In this document: positions 44,274 through 52,785 of the stretch, piece by piece | How the letters are laid out: every line of letters starts with the position of its first letter | Position numbering within the stretch: the stretch's first letter is position 1 | DNA from: Gemmatimonadaceae bacterium | GTDB taxonomy: Bacteria; Gemmatimonadota; Gemmatimonadetes; Gemmatimonadales; Gemmatimonadaceae | NCBI GenBank assembly: GCA_035633115.1 | Contig: DASQFN010000047.1 | Coordinates: 124,001-188,000, forward strand | Length of the DNA stretch: 64,000 nt | Direction of reading: 5' to 3' | Translations under genes and position numbers: made by a program | The notes under the pieces: model-generated | Told to the model about the DNA's origin: nothing | Databases searched by the model: none | The model's input: only the letters and a program-made list of their open reading frames with translations

Positions 44274-46550
44274 GTGAATCACGACGACTCGTCGGCCGGC
44301 GACGAACCGACCTCTCTTCCGGGGCACGCCTGGGATCGCGCGTACGGCGGCTACGATACCATCGTCGTCGCAACCGGCATCGTATCCTTTGGCATCGCCG
44401 CACTCTACTGGGTGATGCGCATCGGCTTCGAAGATCCGCTCGTCGTCGCGGCGCGGCCGGTCGGGCTTGCCCTCTTCATCTCGAGCTTTCCCTTCATCGC
44501 GAGCAGAGGGATCTGGGCCCTTGGGGCGAAAGAGCAAGGCGCGGTCCCGCCATGGTGGGGCTCGTACGCCTTTCTCTGGCTCCTCGGCCTGGTACTGACA
44601 GCTATTCTGGGCCGCCTCGTACCAGCTCTCGGATTTTCACCGCTTCCACTGCTGACGGTCGTCGGCGTCGTTTCCTTCCTGGTGATCTTCGCCGGGTGGA
44701 TCACGAAGGCTCCGCTGTGGCGTAGCCTCCTCTTTGTCGTGGGGAGCGGGGTCTTCTCAGTCTGGGCGGGCGGTGTCGTCTGGGGGAGGATCTACAAGAA
44801 TCCGCTCTTCTACGAGAATTACATTCTGAACGGGCAGATTCATCACGACGGCCTTGCCGTTGCGGCGATCGGCAACATGCTGCGCACATATCACGTTACC
44901 ACGACCGGGATCGACGGGCTCAACTTCGTACCCTATCACTGGGGCACCCCCTGGCTGTTCGCGCAATTGTCGAATCTGACGGGCGCCCAGGTTTTCGATT
45001 TCTACCAGCTTGGGTTCCCGGTGACGATGATCCCCCTGTTCTTCGGGGGAACAGTGACCTTCGCAGTCGCCATGCGGAACCGCAGAAAGGGTCCGGAGGC
45101 GGGCCAGGACCTTCGCCGAGATTTTCGTTTCTGGTTCGTTTTTCTCGCCGCATGCATAGGCATCATTCCGTTGTCGGGACTCGACGGAATGGGAGTGTGG
45201 ACTTCGGGTCTCATTTCCGAATCTTTCACGGTCGCGGTGCCCTGCGGCCTGCTCTTTCTCGCCACAGTCGTCGCCTTCTACGATGGAGTCTCTCAGCGCG
45301 CAGGCGCCGGAACTGGACGCGTACGGGCAGTCGCCGATTCGCTTTTCGTCCTCATCGGCATTCCCCTCGGCATCGTCACGCTCGGCTACCTCAAGATCTC
45401 TCTCATGGTGGTGGGCTTCGCGCTAGCCATGTACGCACTGTTCCGGCTGAGTCTCTACCGGCGGCCACTGTATCTCATGGCGACCCTGCTGCTCGTGGTG
45501 CTGTTCTACATCACCTATCTGCAGGTCTCGCTGCCGGCCCATCGCGAAGGCATTTCGCCCTTCGACTTCCTCTGGGCGGTCGTGAGGCCCGCATGGTGGC
45601 CGTTCTTTCCAATCGTGCATCTCTTCTGGTCATGGGTCTACATCGCCGTCCGCCTGCGGTCCGAAGGCGTCGGGACGTTCGCAGATTTAAAGGAGGCCGC
45701 CGCCGAGCAACGCCTCCTTGACGTCGAGGCGGTGGTGCTCGTTGCCCTGGTGGGGATTGCCCCGGGACTCATTCTGCACATCGACGGTGGCTCCGCATTC
45801 TACTTCTCCGACATCCAGCGCTGGCTTTCGGTGGGTCTGATAATGTCCCGCCTCCCGATATTCCTCGCCGTGATCCTCGGCGAGGCACCACCGAAGCGGA
45901 AGAGAAAATCGCGCGGTTTCTTGTCGCGGCTCGATAGTGTGAGCGTGCGACAGGTGCTGATTGTATTCCTGCTGCTCCCCGTCATCGGTTCGATGGTCTC
46001 GAACAGTATGGCCTGGCCGATCACGATGTTGCGGGCGAACGCCGAGACGCGTCATGCGCTGTATCCGGCGGCAGTCGCGGCCACCATCCCAAGGGGATTG
46101 CACGGGTTGGTGCGGCTGCACGACAGGGCGACACTCGACGAAGGTCTGAGGCGATCGCCGAACTTCGCAGTCGCCGAGGCATTGCGGGGACTCTCGGCGC
46201 TGCCCGCCTCCCTTCGCCGCCACACCGCGCTCTTTATACCGCAGGACCAGGGGGCATTCTGGCACAGCCTGACAAGGCCGGGCGCGTGCACATTCCAGCC
46301 GCTGCTGGCGACCGCGCTCTCATCTATCGCGATGGTCGATGGAATGCCTCCCTATGGGTGTACGTTGAGCCGTTACTACGGACTTGGCTCCTTCACACCG
46401 CGGACGCGGCCGCAGACCGCGACCGACGCCGAGCCGGTGGTTCTCTGCCGGCGAGCAGCTGCGGCCGGGATGGACCGCGTGGTCGTGCTCACCTTCGACG
46501 GCACCAGTCGCGCGACGACGGCAGCGTTGCGATGCGCGCCGAAGTCATAG
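44274..46550 (+). CDS. Large multi-pass membrane protein of unknown function, copy 1 (HHD family)
   Basis: 758 residues from GTG 44274, with roughly 15 helices and a soluble C-terminal domain of ~150 residues. It shares a full-length pattern with the protein at 52786: an HHD loop (NGQIHHDGLAVAAIGNML), TGIDGLNFVPYHWGTPWL, LSGLDGMGVW, HIDGGSAFYFSDIQRWLSV and HTALFIPQDQGAFW. GT-C-like topology and an acidic loop after a helix suggest a membrane glycosyltransferase or polymerase; I do not recognise the family with certainty. Its stop adjoins the DUF4910 remnant. Confidence 0.75.
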   Translation: MNHDDSSAGDEPTSLPGHAWDRAYGGYDTIVVATGIVSFGIAALYWVMRIGFEDPLVVAARPVGLALFISSFPFIASRGIWALGAKEQGAVPPWWGSYAFLWLLGLVLTAILGRLVPALGFSPLPLLTVVGVVSFLVIFAGWITKAPLWRSLLFVVGSGVFSVWAGGVVWGRIYKNPLFYENYILNGQIHHDGLAVAAIGNMLRTYHVTTTGIDGLNFVPYHWGTPWLFAQLSNLTGAQVFDFYQLGFPVTMIPLFFGGTVTFAVAMRNRRKGPEAGQDLRRDFRFWFVFLAACIGIIPLSGLDGMGVWTSGLISESFTVAVPCGLLFLATVVAFYDGVSQRAGAGTGRVRAVADSLFVLIGIPLGIVTLGYLKISLMVVGFALAMYALFRLSLYRRPLYLMATLLLVVLFYITYLQVSLPAHREGISPFDFLWAVVRPAWWPFFPIVHLFWSWVYIAVRLRSEGVGTFADLKEAAAEQRLLDVEAVVLVALVGIAPGLILHIDGGSAFYFSDIQRWLSVGLIMSRLPIFLAVILGEAPPKRKRKSRGFLSRLDSVSVRQVLIVFLLLPVIGSMVSNSMAWPITMLRANAETRHALYPAAVAATIPRGLHGLVRLHDRATLDEGLRRSPNFAVAEALRGLSALPASLRRHTALFIPQDQGAFWHSLTRPGACTFQPLLATALSSIAMVDGMPPYGCTLSRYYGLGSFTPRTRPQTATDAEPVVLCRRAAAAGMDRVVVLTFDGTSRATTAALRCAPKS

Positions 46551-46663
46551 TCGATATCGCGACTCACATCGGCATATCGGCTGAAGAGGCCATAGAGATT
46601 GCCGGAAAGCTGAGCGAGGCTCGCCTACTAGAAGTAACGGGGATAACGGATTCAACGGATTGA
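46551..46663 (+). pseudogene. Remnant of a DUF4910 gene 3' end
   Basis: The frame encodes VDIATHIGISAEEAIEIAG and a few more codons up to TAG-flanked TDSTD, followed by a stop. It matches the last ~38 residues of the DUF4910 protein at 38012-39313 with some changes. The bulk of that gene is missing, and the nucleotide match is only moderate, so this is an old fragment of a paralogue, not a fresh copy. Confidence 0.75.
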
Positions 46664-46689
46664 ACGGATGAGACGCTAAACAAACCACA

Positions 46690-47076
46690 ATTTACCAATA
46701 TGACAATCGCGAACTTGTCAGGCATAGAGTCGAGCGCATGTTTCCGTTTCTTCGCAATCGCACCTACCAGAATCGTAGTCAGGCCGGATCCGCATTCCAG
46801 GATCGGACCATTACACGCCAGCGCATACCTTAGACAATCCGTCAGATACTCATCAGACAATCTGTCAGATACTCATCGAGAGCAGACCAGTCGCTCCCCC
46901 AACCATGAAATCAGGTCCGGAACGACACGACTGTCAGATGCCAATGCAGCCTCCGGATTCGTCAAGAACCTATCCATCGCTCGCCGGAAGACGAAGTCCC
47001 GATGCCGCATTCGCAAGAATCGACGGGACGGTGCCGGCAGGACTGTCCTCAGGATTTTTATTAATGCTCCGGTCAT
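46690..47076 (-). pseudogene. Broken SAM-methyltransferase gene
   Basis: Reading on the minus strand from ATG 47076, a plausible N-terminus (MTGALIKILRTVLPAPSRRF) runs to about 46905. There the frame shifts, then continues as GWGSDWSALDEYL and PILECGSGLTTILVGAIAKK, the motif I region of a methyltransferase. A 23-bp tandem duplication at 46832-46877 breaks it again, and the gene ends against the DUF4910 remnant with all of the C-terminal half missing. At least two lesions plus truncation make it a pseudogene. Confidence 0.75.
46832..46877. repeat. 23-bp tandem duplication
   Basis: AGACAATC followed by C or T then GTCAGATACTCATC occurs twice, head to tail, differing at one base. Because 23 is not a multiple of three it shifts the frame of the methyltransferase pseudogene in which it lies. 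Confidence 0.9.
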
Positions 47077-47121
47077 GACGCAGCTATCTTGGCCAATGTC
47101 GCATGACGTCCGGAATGGGAA

Positions 47122-47892
47122 ATGATTAACGGAAAGCGCATCATGGTCGTGCTGCCGGCGTACAACGCCGGCCGCACGCTCGAGCGTACCATCGCCGACA
47201 TCCCGCCCGGACTTGTCGATGATCTGTTGCTCGTCGATGACGCATCAGGCGATGACACGGTCGAGGTAGCCGAACGGCTGGGAATCCCGCGAGTCGTGCA
47301 TCCAATCAATCGGGGATACGGCGCCAATCAGAAAACCTGTTACTCCCATGCCCTGGCCCGAGGTGCGGACATCATCGTCATGCTTCACCCGGATTACCAG
47401 TATTCGCCAAAACTAATCGGGGCGATGGCCTGGCTGGCGGCCTCCGACGAATACGACGTGATTCTCGGGTCCCGAATCCTCGGGCGGGGCGCGCGCGACG
47501 GGGGGATGCCGCGATACAAATATTTCTTCAATCGCGTCCTTACCGCCGTCCAGAACCTGTTCCTCGGAATGAAGCTCTCGGAGTACCACACCGGCTACCG
47601 AACATTCACGCGCGAGGTGATACAGACTCTGCCGCTCCTGGAGTGTTCGGACGATTTCGTGTTCGACAACCAGATGCTCGCTCAGGCGGCATTCTTTGGA
47701 TTCCGCATCGGCGAGATGTCGTGCCCGACAAGGTATTTCAAGGAAGCTTCGTCAATCAATTTCCGTCGGTCGGTCGTTTACGGGCTCGGGGTGTTGAGTA
47801 CGTCGGTCCAGTACCGACTTCACCGTTCCGGATTGCGTCGTGACCGGCTCTTCGACCCCGAGGGACGAAAGCTGGAGGTCCCATCCCGCTGA
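47122..47892 (+). CDS. Glycosyltransferase family 2
   Basis: 256 residues from ATG 47122. [43 protein letters not shown] and the metal motif [10 protein letters not shown], with GSRIL after it. HPDYQ in place of the common DxD is a known variant in this subgroup. The group includes polyprenyl-phosphate sugar synthases. No membrane helices. Its stop overlaps the next gene's inferred CTG start. Confidence 0.88.
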   Translation: MINGKRIMVVLPAYNAGRTLERTIADIPPGLVDDLLLVDDASGDDTVEVAERLGIPRVVHPINRGYGANQKTCYSHALARGADIIVMLHPDYQYSPKLIGAMAWLAASDEYDVILGSRILGRGARDGGMPRYKYFFNRVLTAVQNLFLGMKLSEYHTGYRTFTREVIQTLPLLECSDDFVFDNQMLAQAAFFGFRIGEMSCPTRYFKEASSINFRRSVVYGLGVLSTSVQYRLHRSGLRRDRLFDPEGRKLEVPSR

Positions 47893-49547
47893 GCGGGCGC
47901 AGCGGCAGCGGCAGCGGCAGCGGCAGCGGCAGCGGCAGCAGTGATCCCGCCAACCGGATAAGTCCGCGAGCTCTGTGGATATCGTTCGCGATATTCATTG
48001 TGCTCACGACATTCCTGGCTACCCGCCACGCGATGTGGCGCGACGAAGTCCGTGCATTCTCCGTGGCCACTCAGGCGCGGTCGTGGCTCGACCTCCTCGG
48101 CAACATTCATCAGGACGGTCATCCCATCATCTGGTACGCAATTCTTCGGATTGGATATGCGGTGACCCAATCGACACTCGTCCTTCCCGTTGCTTCACTA
48201 TTGATAGCGTGGGCAGCCGCATTTCTGATCCTGCGATTCGCCCCGTTTCCCGTCGGGATTCGACTGCTCGCGGTTTTCGGTGCATTCCTTGGCCACGAAT
48301 TCAGCGTCGTGTCCCGAAATTACGGGATTGGCGTTCTGTTTATGGTGGTGGCCTGCATCTTTTTTCCGGCGAGGCGCGAGCGACCGATTCGCCTCGGAAT
48401 TGTTCTCGCGCTGCTGGCGAACACGAGCGTCCACGCGGCCCTGGCCGCCCTGCTGCTGGGCTTCGTATGGGTGGGCACGGACGTTCTCCATCAAACCTCC
48501 CGTCCTGCGCTCACGCGTCCTGCGTCCCTCGTCGCGCTGGCGATTGGAGTAGTCGGCACCGCGTTCGCGCTGTGGAGTGCGCACGTTCCGCCAGACATGA
48601 CTTATGCCGTGTCGTTGAGTCAACTGCTTCCGGATAAATGGGGGGCCATTCCGCTGGATCCAGCCGCTGGCTTGATGGGATTTCAGCTCGCCAACATCGC
48701 GGCGACAGGCGAGCTTCCGTGGGCTCGCGTCGGTATCGATCCCACCTTCGCGTCTCGCGTGATCGTCGACGTCGCCTTACTTGGCATTCTGTGGTCACTG
48801 CGGCGGAATCTCATCTGCCTGGCTGCTGCGCTCCTGGCGATCTTCGCCTTCGAGCTGATTTTCCGACTCGTGTATTCAGGATCACTGCGCCACGAGGGAA
48901 TGCTTGCATTCCTCCTGATATCGCTCGTCTGGATCGCATGCGAAGAATTCCGAGCGCGTCCGGCATCACTGCGGCGGGCGATGGCGCTGGGGTTGTTGCC
49001 GCTCCTCCTTTTTCAGGCGGCAGCTCTGCCCGTGGTAACACGCCGGGTGCTCTTGTATCCCAGTTCTTCCAGTAAAGAGTTCGCCACACTGATCGATCGT
49101 AGTCCTGCCTGGCGCGACGCCATTCTTGCCGGAGAGCCGGACTACATCATGGAAGCCATGCCTTACTATGTCGGGAACAGAGTGTTCATGCCGCGTCAGC
49201 GCGCTTTCGACTATCGTGTCTACTTCGATCGTGGTGCGAGACGCAAGCTCAACCTGCGCCTCGGAGGGCTGATCGATATGGCGGACAGTCTGAGCTGCGC
49301 CACCGGGCGGCCGGTTCTCCTGGCGATCGGATACGCCGAGGTTCTTTCCGATTCTGCCGGCGAAGCGCATCCCGGCTACCCGGGAACGGTGTTCCGGTGG
49401 GACACAGCGGAGCGGGCGCGGCTGTTCGCCGAGGGAAAGCTCGTGGGCTCCTTCGTGCAGTCTACGGGGGATGAGAACTACTCGGTCTTCGAGTTCCGCC
49501 CCCCTGCGTGCGGCCGCGACCGGCAACGCCAGACGCAGCCAACGTGA
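47889..49547 (+). CDS. GT-C/GT39-like membrane glycosyltransferase with (SG)n N-terminus, likely CTG start
   Basis: 552 residues if begun at CTG 47889, which overlaps the stop of the GT2 gene (CTGA). The first conventional start, GTG 48000, would cut through the first helix ([20 protein letters not shown]). Upstream codons give SGR, then six Ser-Gly pairs encoded by a hexanucleotide repeat, then [10 protein letters not shown]. The acidic first loop [18 protein letters not shown] and [10 protein letters not shown] are typical of GT-C (PMT-2) enzymes that use polyprenyl-phosphate sugars. About ten helices and a ~150-residue soluble tail follow. Confidence 0.8.
   Translation: MSGRSGSGSGSGSGSGSSDPANRISPRALWISFAIFIVLTTFLATRHAMWRDEVRAFSVATQARSWLDLLGNIHQDGHPIIWYAILRIGYAVTQSTLVLPVASLLIAWAAAFLILRFAPFPVGIRLLAVFGAFLGHEFSVVSRNYGIGVLFMVVACIFFPARRERPIRLGIVLALLANTSVHAALAALLLGFVWVGTDVLHQTSRPALTRPASLVALAIGVVGTAFALWSAHVPPDMTYAVSLSQLLPDKWGAIPLDPAAGLMGFQLANIAATGELPWARVGIDPTFASRVIVDVALLGILWSLRRNLICLAAALLAIFAFELIFRLVYSGSLRHEGMLAFLLISLVWIACEEFRARPASLRRAMALGLLPLLLFQAAALPVVTRRVLLYPSSSSKEFATLIDRSPAWRDAILAGEPDYIMEAMPYYVGNRVFMPRQRAFDYRVYFDRGARRKLNLRLGGLIDMADSLSCATGRPVLLAIGYAEVLSDSAGEAHPGYPGTVFRWDTAERARLFAEGKLVGSFVQSTGDENYSVFEFRPPACGRDRQRQTQPT
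47901..47936 (+). repeat. (AGCGGC)6 hexanucleotide repeat encoding Ser-Gly
   Basis: Six perfect copies in the frame of the 47889 gene. Changes in copy number would lengthen or shorten the Ser-Gly linker without shifting the frame. Confidence 0.9.
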
Positions 49548-51766
49548 CCGAAGCCGAGCGAGCTACCCGCCTTGGCCCTCAGGCACTACATCCAGTCTGG
49601 ATGCAGGCTGAGCCCCTGTGGATTGCCGCACTGGCGCTTCTCATCATACTGCCCGGCTATCAGTTTGGCCCGGGGTTCATTCAGTTTTTCGGAAGAGGAG
49701 GGCGAAGAGAGACGGTCGAGTGGCTAACCTATCTCTCCGTTCTAGCTGGCCTGCCGACGGGCGCATTTGTGATAGTGCGCCTTCTGCCGCGCGCGACTTC
49801 GTCACGCGTGCAGTCAATCGTCAAGATGGCACTGCTGTTCTTTGTAGTAGCCGAGAGCGCCGTGTACGTCGCCGGGTCTCAGTGGCAGGCGATTGGAGCG
49901 GCTGCCGTGCTGTCGCTGGTCACTGTCGCATCGGTCGCCAGGGCTGATGACCGGAATGATTCCCAGCCCGTAATGCATCCGGATACCCTCAGTTGGATCG
50001 TACCGATCCTGGTCGGCACGAGCGCCTGGATGAGCGCCGGGTCGCTCGTCTCGTGGTCTGATGCCACGCGGTGGTTCCTCGCGAGCCCCGGGCGCTTTGC
50101 GGTATTCGTCCTGGCATTTGCAATTTCGGTCCTCGCCATGCGGGCGATCTTTCGCTCGTCCGCGAAGCCGAGTTCGGGCAGGGTAGCGAAGCTTTTCACT
50201 CTTCTGGGGGTTGTGCTCCTTCTCGCGCTGAGCTTTCGCACCAATCCGGTCCTCGAGTTTTATCACTGGGCCTTCTACGTCGGGCCGATGCAGGAGCTGC
50301 GGCAAGGCGGCTGGCTGCTCTGGGATGCTCCGGCTCAGTACGGCGTTCTCAGCATTCTCATTCCCACTCTATTCCCCGGAAATGCCTGGCAGTCCTTCCA
50401 CCTGTTCCAGTCCCTGTGCAACGCCGTCGTCGCGCTGCTCATGTTCTGGGCGCTCGGCGCCACAGGATCCTCGACCACCCGGATAATTCTTGCAACCGCT
50501 CTCACTGCAACGACGCTTTTCTTCCGGCCGAGGGAGGGGCCGGTGCTGATCGCCGGGCAGATGACGCCGTCAGGTGGGCCGGTACGGTTTATATGGCCTT
50601 TCGTCATGCTTGCCTTCGTTTTCCGCTACTACCGCAAGACGACGAACCGGGGCGGCCGCGATGATCGTGCAGATTCGCGTTTCGAGATTTGGGGTCATCT
50701 CATCTGGCTGGGATCGGTTTGCTGGTCGGTGGAGGCGGGCGTCTACTGCTCCGCGGTGTGGTTTCCGGTATATGCCCTGTTCCTGATGCAGCGAGCGTCC
50801 CATGATGTGCGGAGTGGCCCGAGCCGGGCAAACGCCGCCCGCCGGATTCTGCGGTCCATCGCGTTCCCGATAGGCGCACTGGTGTTGATCATCGGCGCCG
50901 TCTCAGCGTTCTACCGCTTCACGCTTGGTCACTTCCCCGACTGGATGGGTTATTTCGAGTACGCCCTGCTGTACAGCGGGGGCTTTCGCGCCCTGCCGAT
51001 CGATCCGTCGGGCTCGGTGTGGTATCTGCTGACCATCTTCCTCGCAATCTCCACGGCCGCGGTGATCTATCTGCTCAGGGATCCGCATCATCCACGGGTC
51101 ATGGTCCTCGCCGGCGCGTGGAGCGGAGTGTGGGCAATCAGCAGCTACTTCGTTTCGCGGAGTCACCCCGCAAACCTGCTGAGCATCGCCACGTTCCTCA
51201 TCTTTGCGGCGGCGATCACCCTCCGCATGATCGCCGATCAGCCTCCGGAATCGTGGCATGGGCTGGTCCGCGTCGCTGTTCTTCCGATGTTCGTCACGCC
51301 GGTCGCACTGACGCTTGGTCATCCTTCATTTGTGCGTGAGATCACGACGCCTCAACTTTCCTACAGCTCGTTCACCGAGCAGATTCCTTTGATGGAGCTA
51401 TCGTTGAATGAGCTGTTGCTCGAGGCGGGAGCGAAGCCGACGGATCCCGTAGTTAGAATAGGGGACGGCCGGCTGATGCTTCCGGCGTGGCGGCCGCGGG
51501 ACCCGCGGGGCGCGAAAGTTGTGAGCCCCTATTCATGGCTGCCGAAACAGTACGAGATTATCGGCACCTTGCCGCCCGACGGGCGGCAGAAATACATCGA
51601 CCGTATTGCCCAGCATCTCCAGTTGAGCGGTTGGCTCATTCACAGCAAGGCCGGTGGCATTCAAGACTTCGACAAGCAGCTCTCCGACATTCAAAGAACG
51701 CACGTCGAGACCAAGCGCTTCGAGAACAAGGATTGGATCGTATCATGGCACCAGCTCAAACACTGA
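49544..51766 (+). CDS. Large multi-pass membrane protein, possible GT-C glycosyltransferase
   Basis: 740 residues from GTG 49544, overlapping the previous stop. About 12-14 helices with loops, and a soluble C-terminal ~130 residues. EFYHWAFYVGPMQELRQGG followed by WDAPAQYGVLSI is an acidic loop near the middle, resembling a membrane glycosyltransferase or ligase-like protein. I cannot name the family. It lies between a GT-C protein and a GT2 in a coupled run (GTGA in front, TGATG behind), which suggests one pathway. Confidence 0.65.
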   Translation: MTEAERATRLGPQALHPVWMQAEPLWIAALALLIILPGYQFGPGFIQFFGRGGRRETVEWLTYLSVLAGLPTGAFVIVRLLPRATSSRVQSIVKMALLFFVVAESAVYVAGSQWQAIGAAAVLSLVTVASVARADDRNDSQPVMHPDTLSWIVPILVGTSAWMSAGSLVSWSDATRWFLASPGRFAVFVLAFAISVLAMRAIFRSSAKPSSGRVAKLFTLLGVVLLLALSFRTNPVLEFYHWAFYVGPMQELRQGGWLLWDAPAQYGVLSILIPTLFPGNAWQSFHLFQSLCNAVVALLMFWALGATGSSTTRIILATALTATTLFFRPREGPVLIAGQMTPSGGPVRFIWPFVMLAFVFRYYRKTTNRGGRDDRADSRFEIWGHLIWLGSVCWSVEAGVYCSAVWFPVYALFLMQRASHDVRSGPSRANAARRILRSIAFPIGALVLIIGAVSAFYRFTLGHFPDWMGYFEYALLYSGGFRALPIDPSGSVWYLLTIFLAISTAAVIYLLRDPHHPRVMVLAGAWSGVWAISSYFVSRSHPANLLSIATFLIFAAAITLRMIADQPPESWHGLVRVAVLPMFVTPVALTLGHPSFVREITTPQLSYSSFTEQIPLMELSLNELLLEAGAKPTDPVVRIGDGRLMLPAWRPRDPRGAKVVSPYSWLPKQYEIIGTLPPDGRQKYIDRIAQHLQLSGWLIHSKAGGIQDFDKQLSDIQRTHVETKRFENKDWIVSWHQLKH

Positions 51767-52707
51767 TGGCTGATCCCGTGCAACCAGTAATCTCTCTAGT
51801 GGTGCCGTTCTACAACGAGGAGCTCGTCATCGACGAGTTCCGCTCATGCATCGTCCCGGTTCTCGAAGCGACCAATGAGCTGTTCGAAGTGATCTGCGTC
51901 AACGACGGCAGCCACGACCGCACTGCGGAGATGCTCGACGCGATCTGCGCGGAAGATCCGAGATTCAAGGCTGCGCATTTCTCCCGAAATTTCGGGCACC
52001 AGGCCGCAGTGACTGCGGGGCTTCATATCGCGAGGGGGAGATGCGCGATCGTCCTAGACGCCGATCTACAGGACCCTCCGGAGCTAATCCGCTCGCTCCT
52101 CGCAAAATGGCGGGAGGGCTTCGACATCGTCTACGCGCAAAGGCGCGCGCGGGCGGGCGAAGGGCGGATGAAACGGGGGACCGCTTTTTTGTTCTATCGG
52201 ACCCTGGCGAAGCTGACTGAAATCGAGATTCCCGTCGACACCGGGGATTTCTGCCTGATCGACAGGAGAGTCATCGACATACTGAACGCGATGCCTGAGC
52301 ATAATCGGTATATTCGCGGACTCCGCGCCTGGGTTGGTTTTCGGCAGGCGGCAGTCGAGTTCGACCGCCGGGAGCGCTACGCCGGCGAATCGAAGTATCC
52401 TCTCCGGCGAATGGTTCGCCTCGCACTCGATGGGGTCTTTTCACTCTCGTGGGCTCCACTTCGAATGGCGATCTGGCTCGGATTGCTTTTGGCAGCGACA
52501 AGTCTGATTGTCGCGATAGTGCTGCTGGTCAGAAAAATGACGGGGACGTACGAGACCGCCGGCTGGGCCTCGATGATCGCCATTGTCCTCTTTCTTGGCG
52601 GAGTGCAGCTCGTTTGCATCGGAGCCGTCGGCGAGTACATCGGACGCATCTACGACGAAGTAAAGCAGCGTCCTCTTTACATAATTGCGCGCACGAGCGG
52701 ACTCTAA
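51766..52707 (+). CDS. Glycosyltransferase family 2 with C-terminal membrane helices (GtrB/ArnC-like)
   Basis: 313 residues from ATG 51766 (TGATG overlap). VVPFYNEELVIDEF, CVNDGSHDRTAE, NFGHQAAVTAGL, the metal site LDADLQDPPELI and YAQRRARAGE. Two helices at ~235-255 and ~265-290 anchor it. This is the polyprenyl-phosphate glucosyl/aminoarabinosyl transferase group, which makes the lipid-linked sugar donors for GT-C enzymes such as those next to it. Confidence 0.92.
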   Translation: MADPVQPVISLVVPFYNEELVIDEFRSCIVPVLEATNELFEVICVNDGSHDRTAEMLDAICAEDPRFKAAHFSRNFGHQAAVTAGLHIARGRCAIVLDADLQDPPELIRSLLAKWREGFDIVYAQRRARAGEGRMKRGTAFLFYRTLAKLTEIEIPVDTGDFCLIDRRVIDILNAMPEHNRYIRGLRAWVGFRQAAVEFDRRERYAGESKYPLRRMVRLALDGVFSLSWAPLRMAIWLGLLLAATSLIVAIVLLVRKMTGTYETAGWASMIAIVLFLGGVQLVCIGAVGEYIGRIYDEVKQRPLYIIARTSGL

Positions 52708-52785
52708 GCCGGTCAACGACAACGCAATGCTCTTTCCGGTCTTTGACTGATCGTCAGGGTTGAAAAAATACACCACCGGGATAGA

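Noticed and set aside
46286-46550. Reading the frame of the DUF4910 remnant as a complete new gene starting inside the 44274 gene
   Set aside because: The upstream part is only an out-of-frame shadow of the membrane protein; homology starts after 46545.
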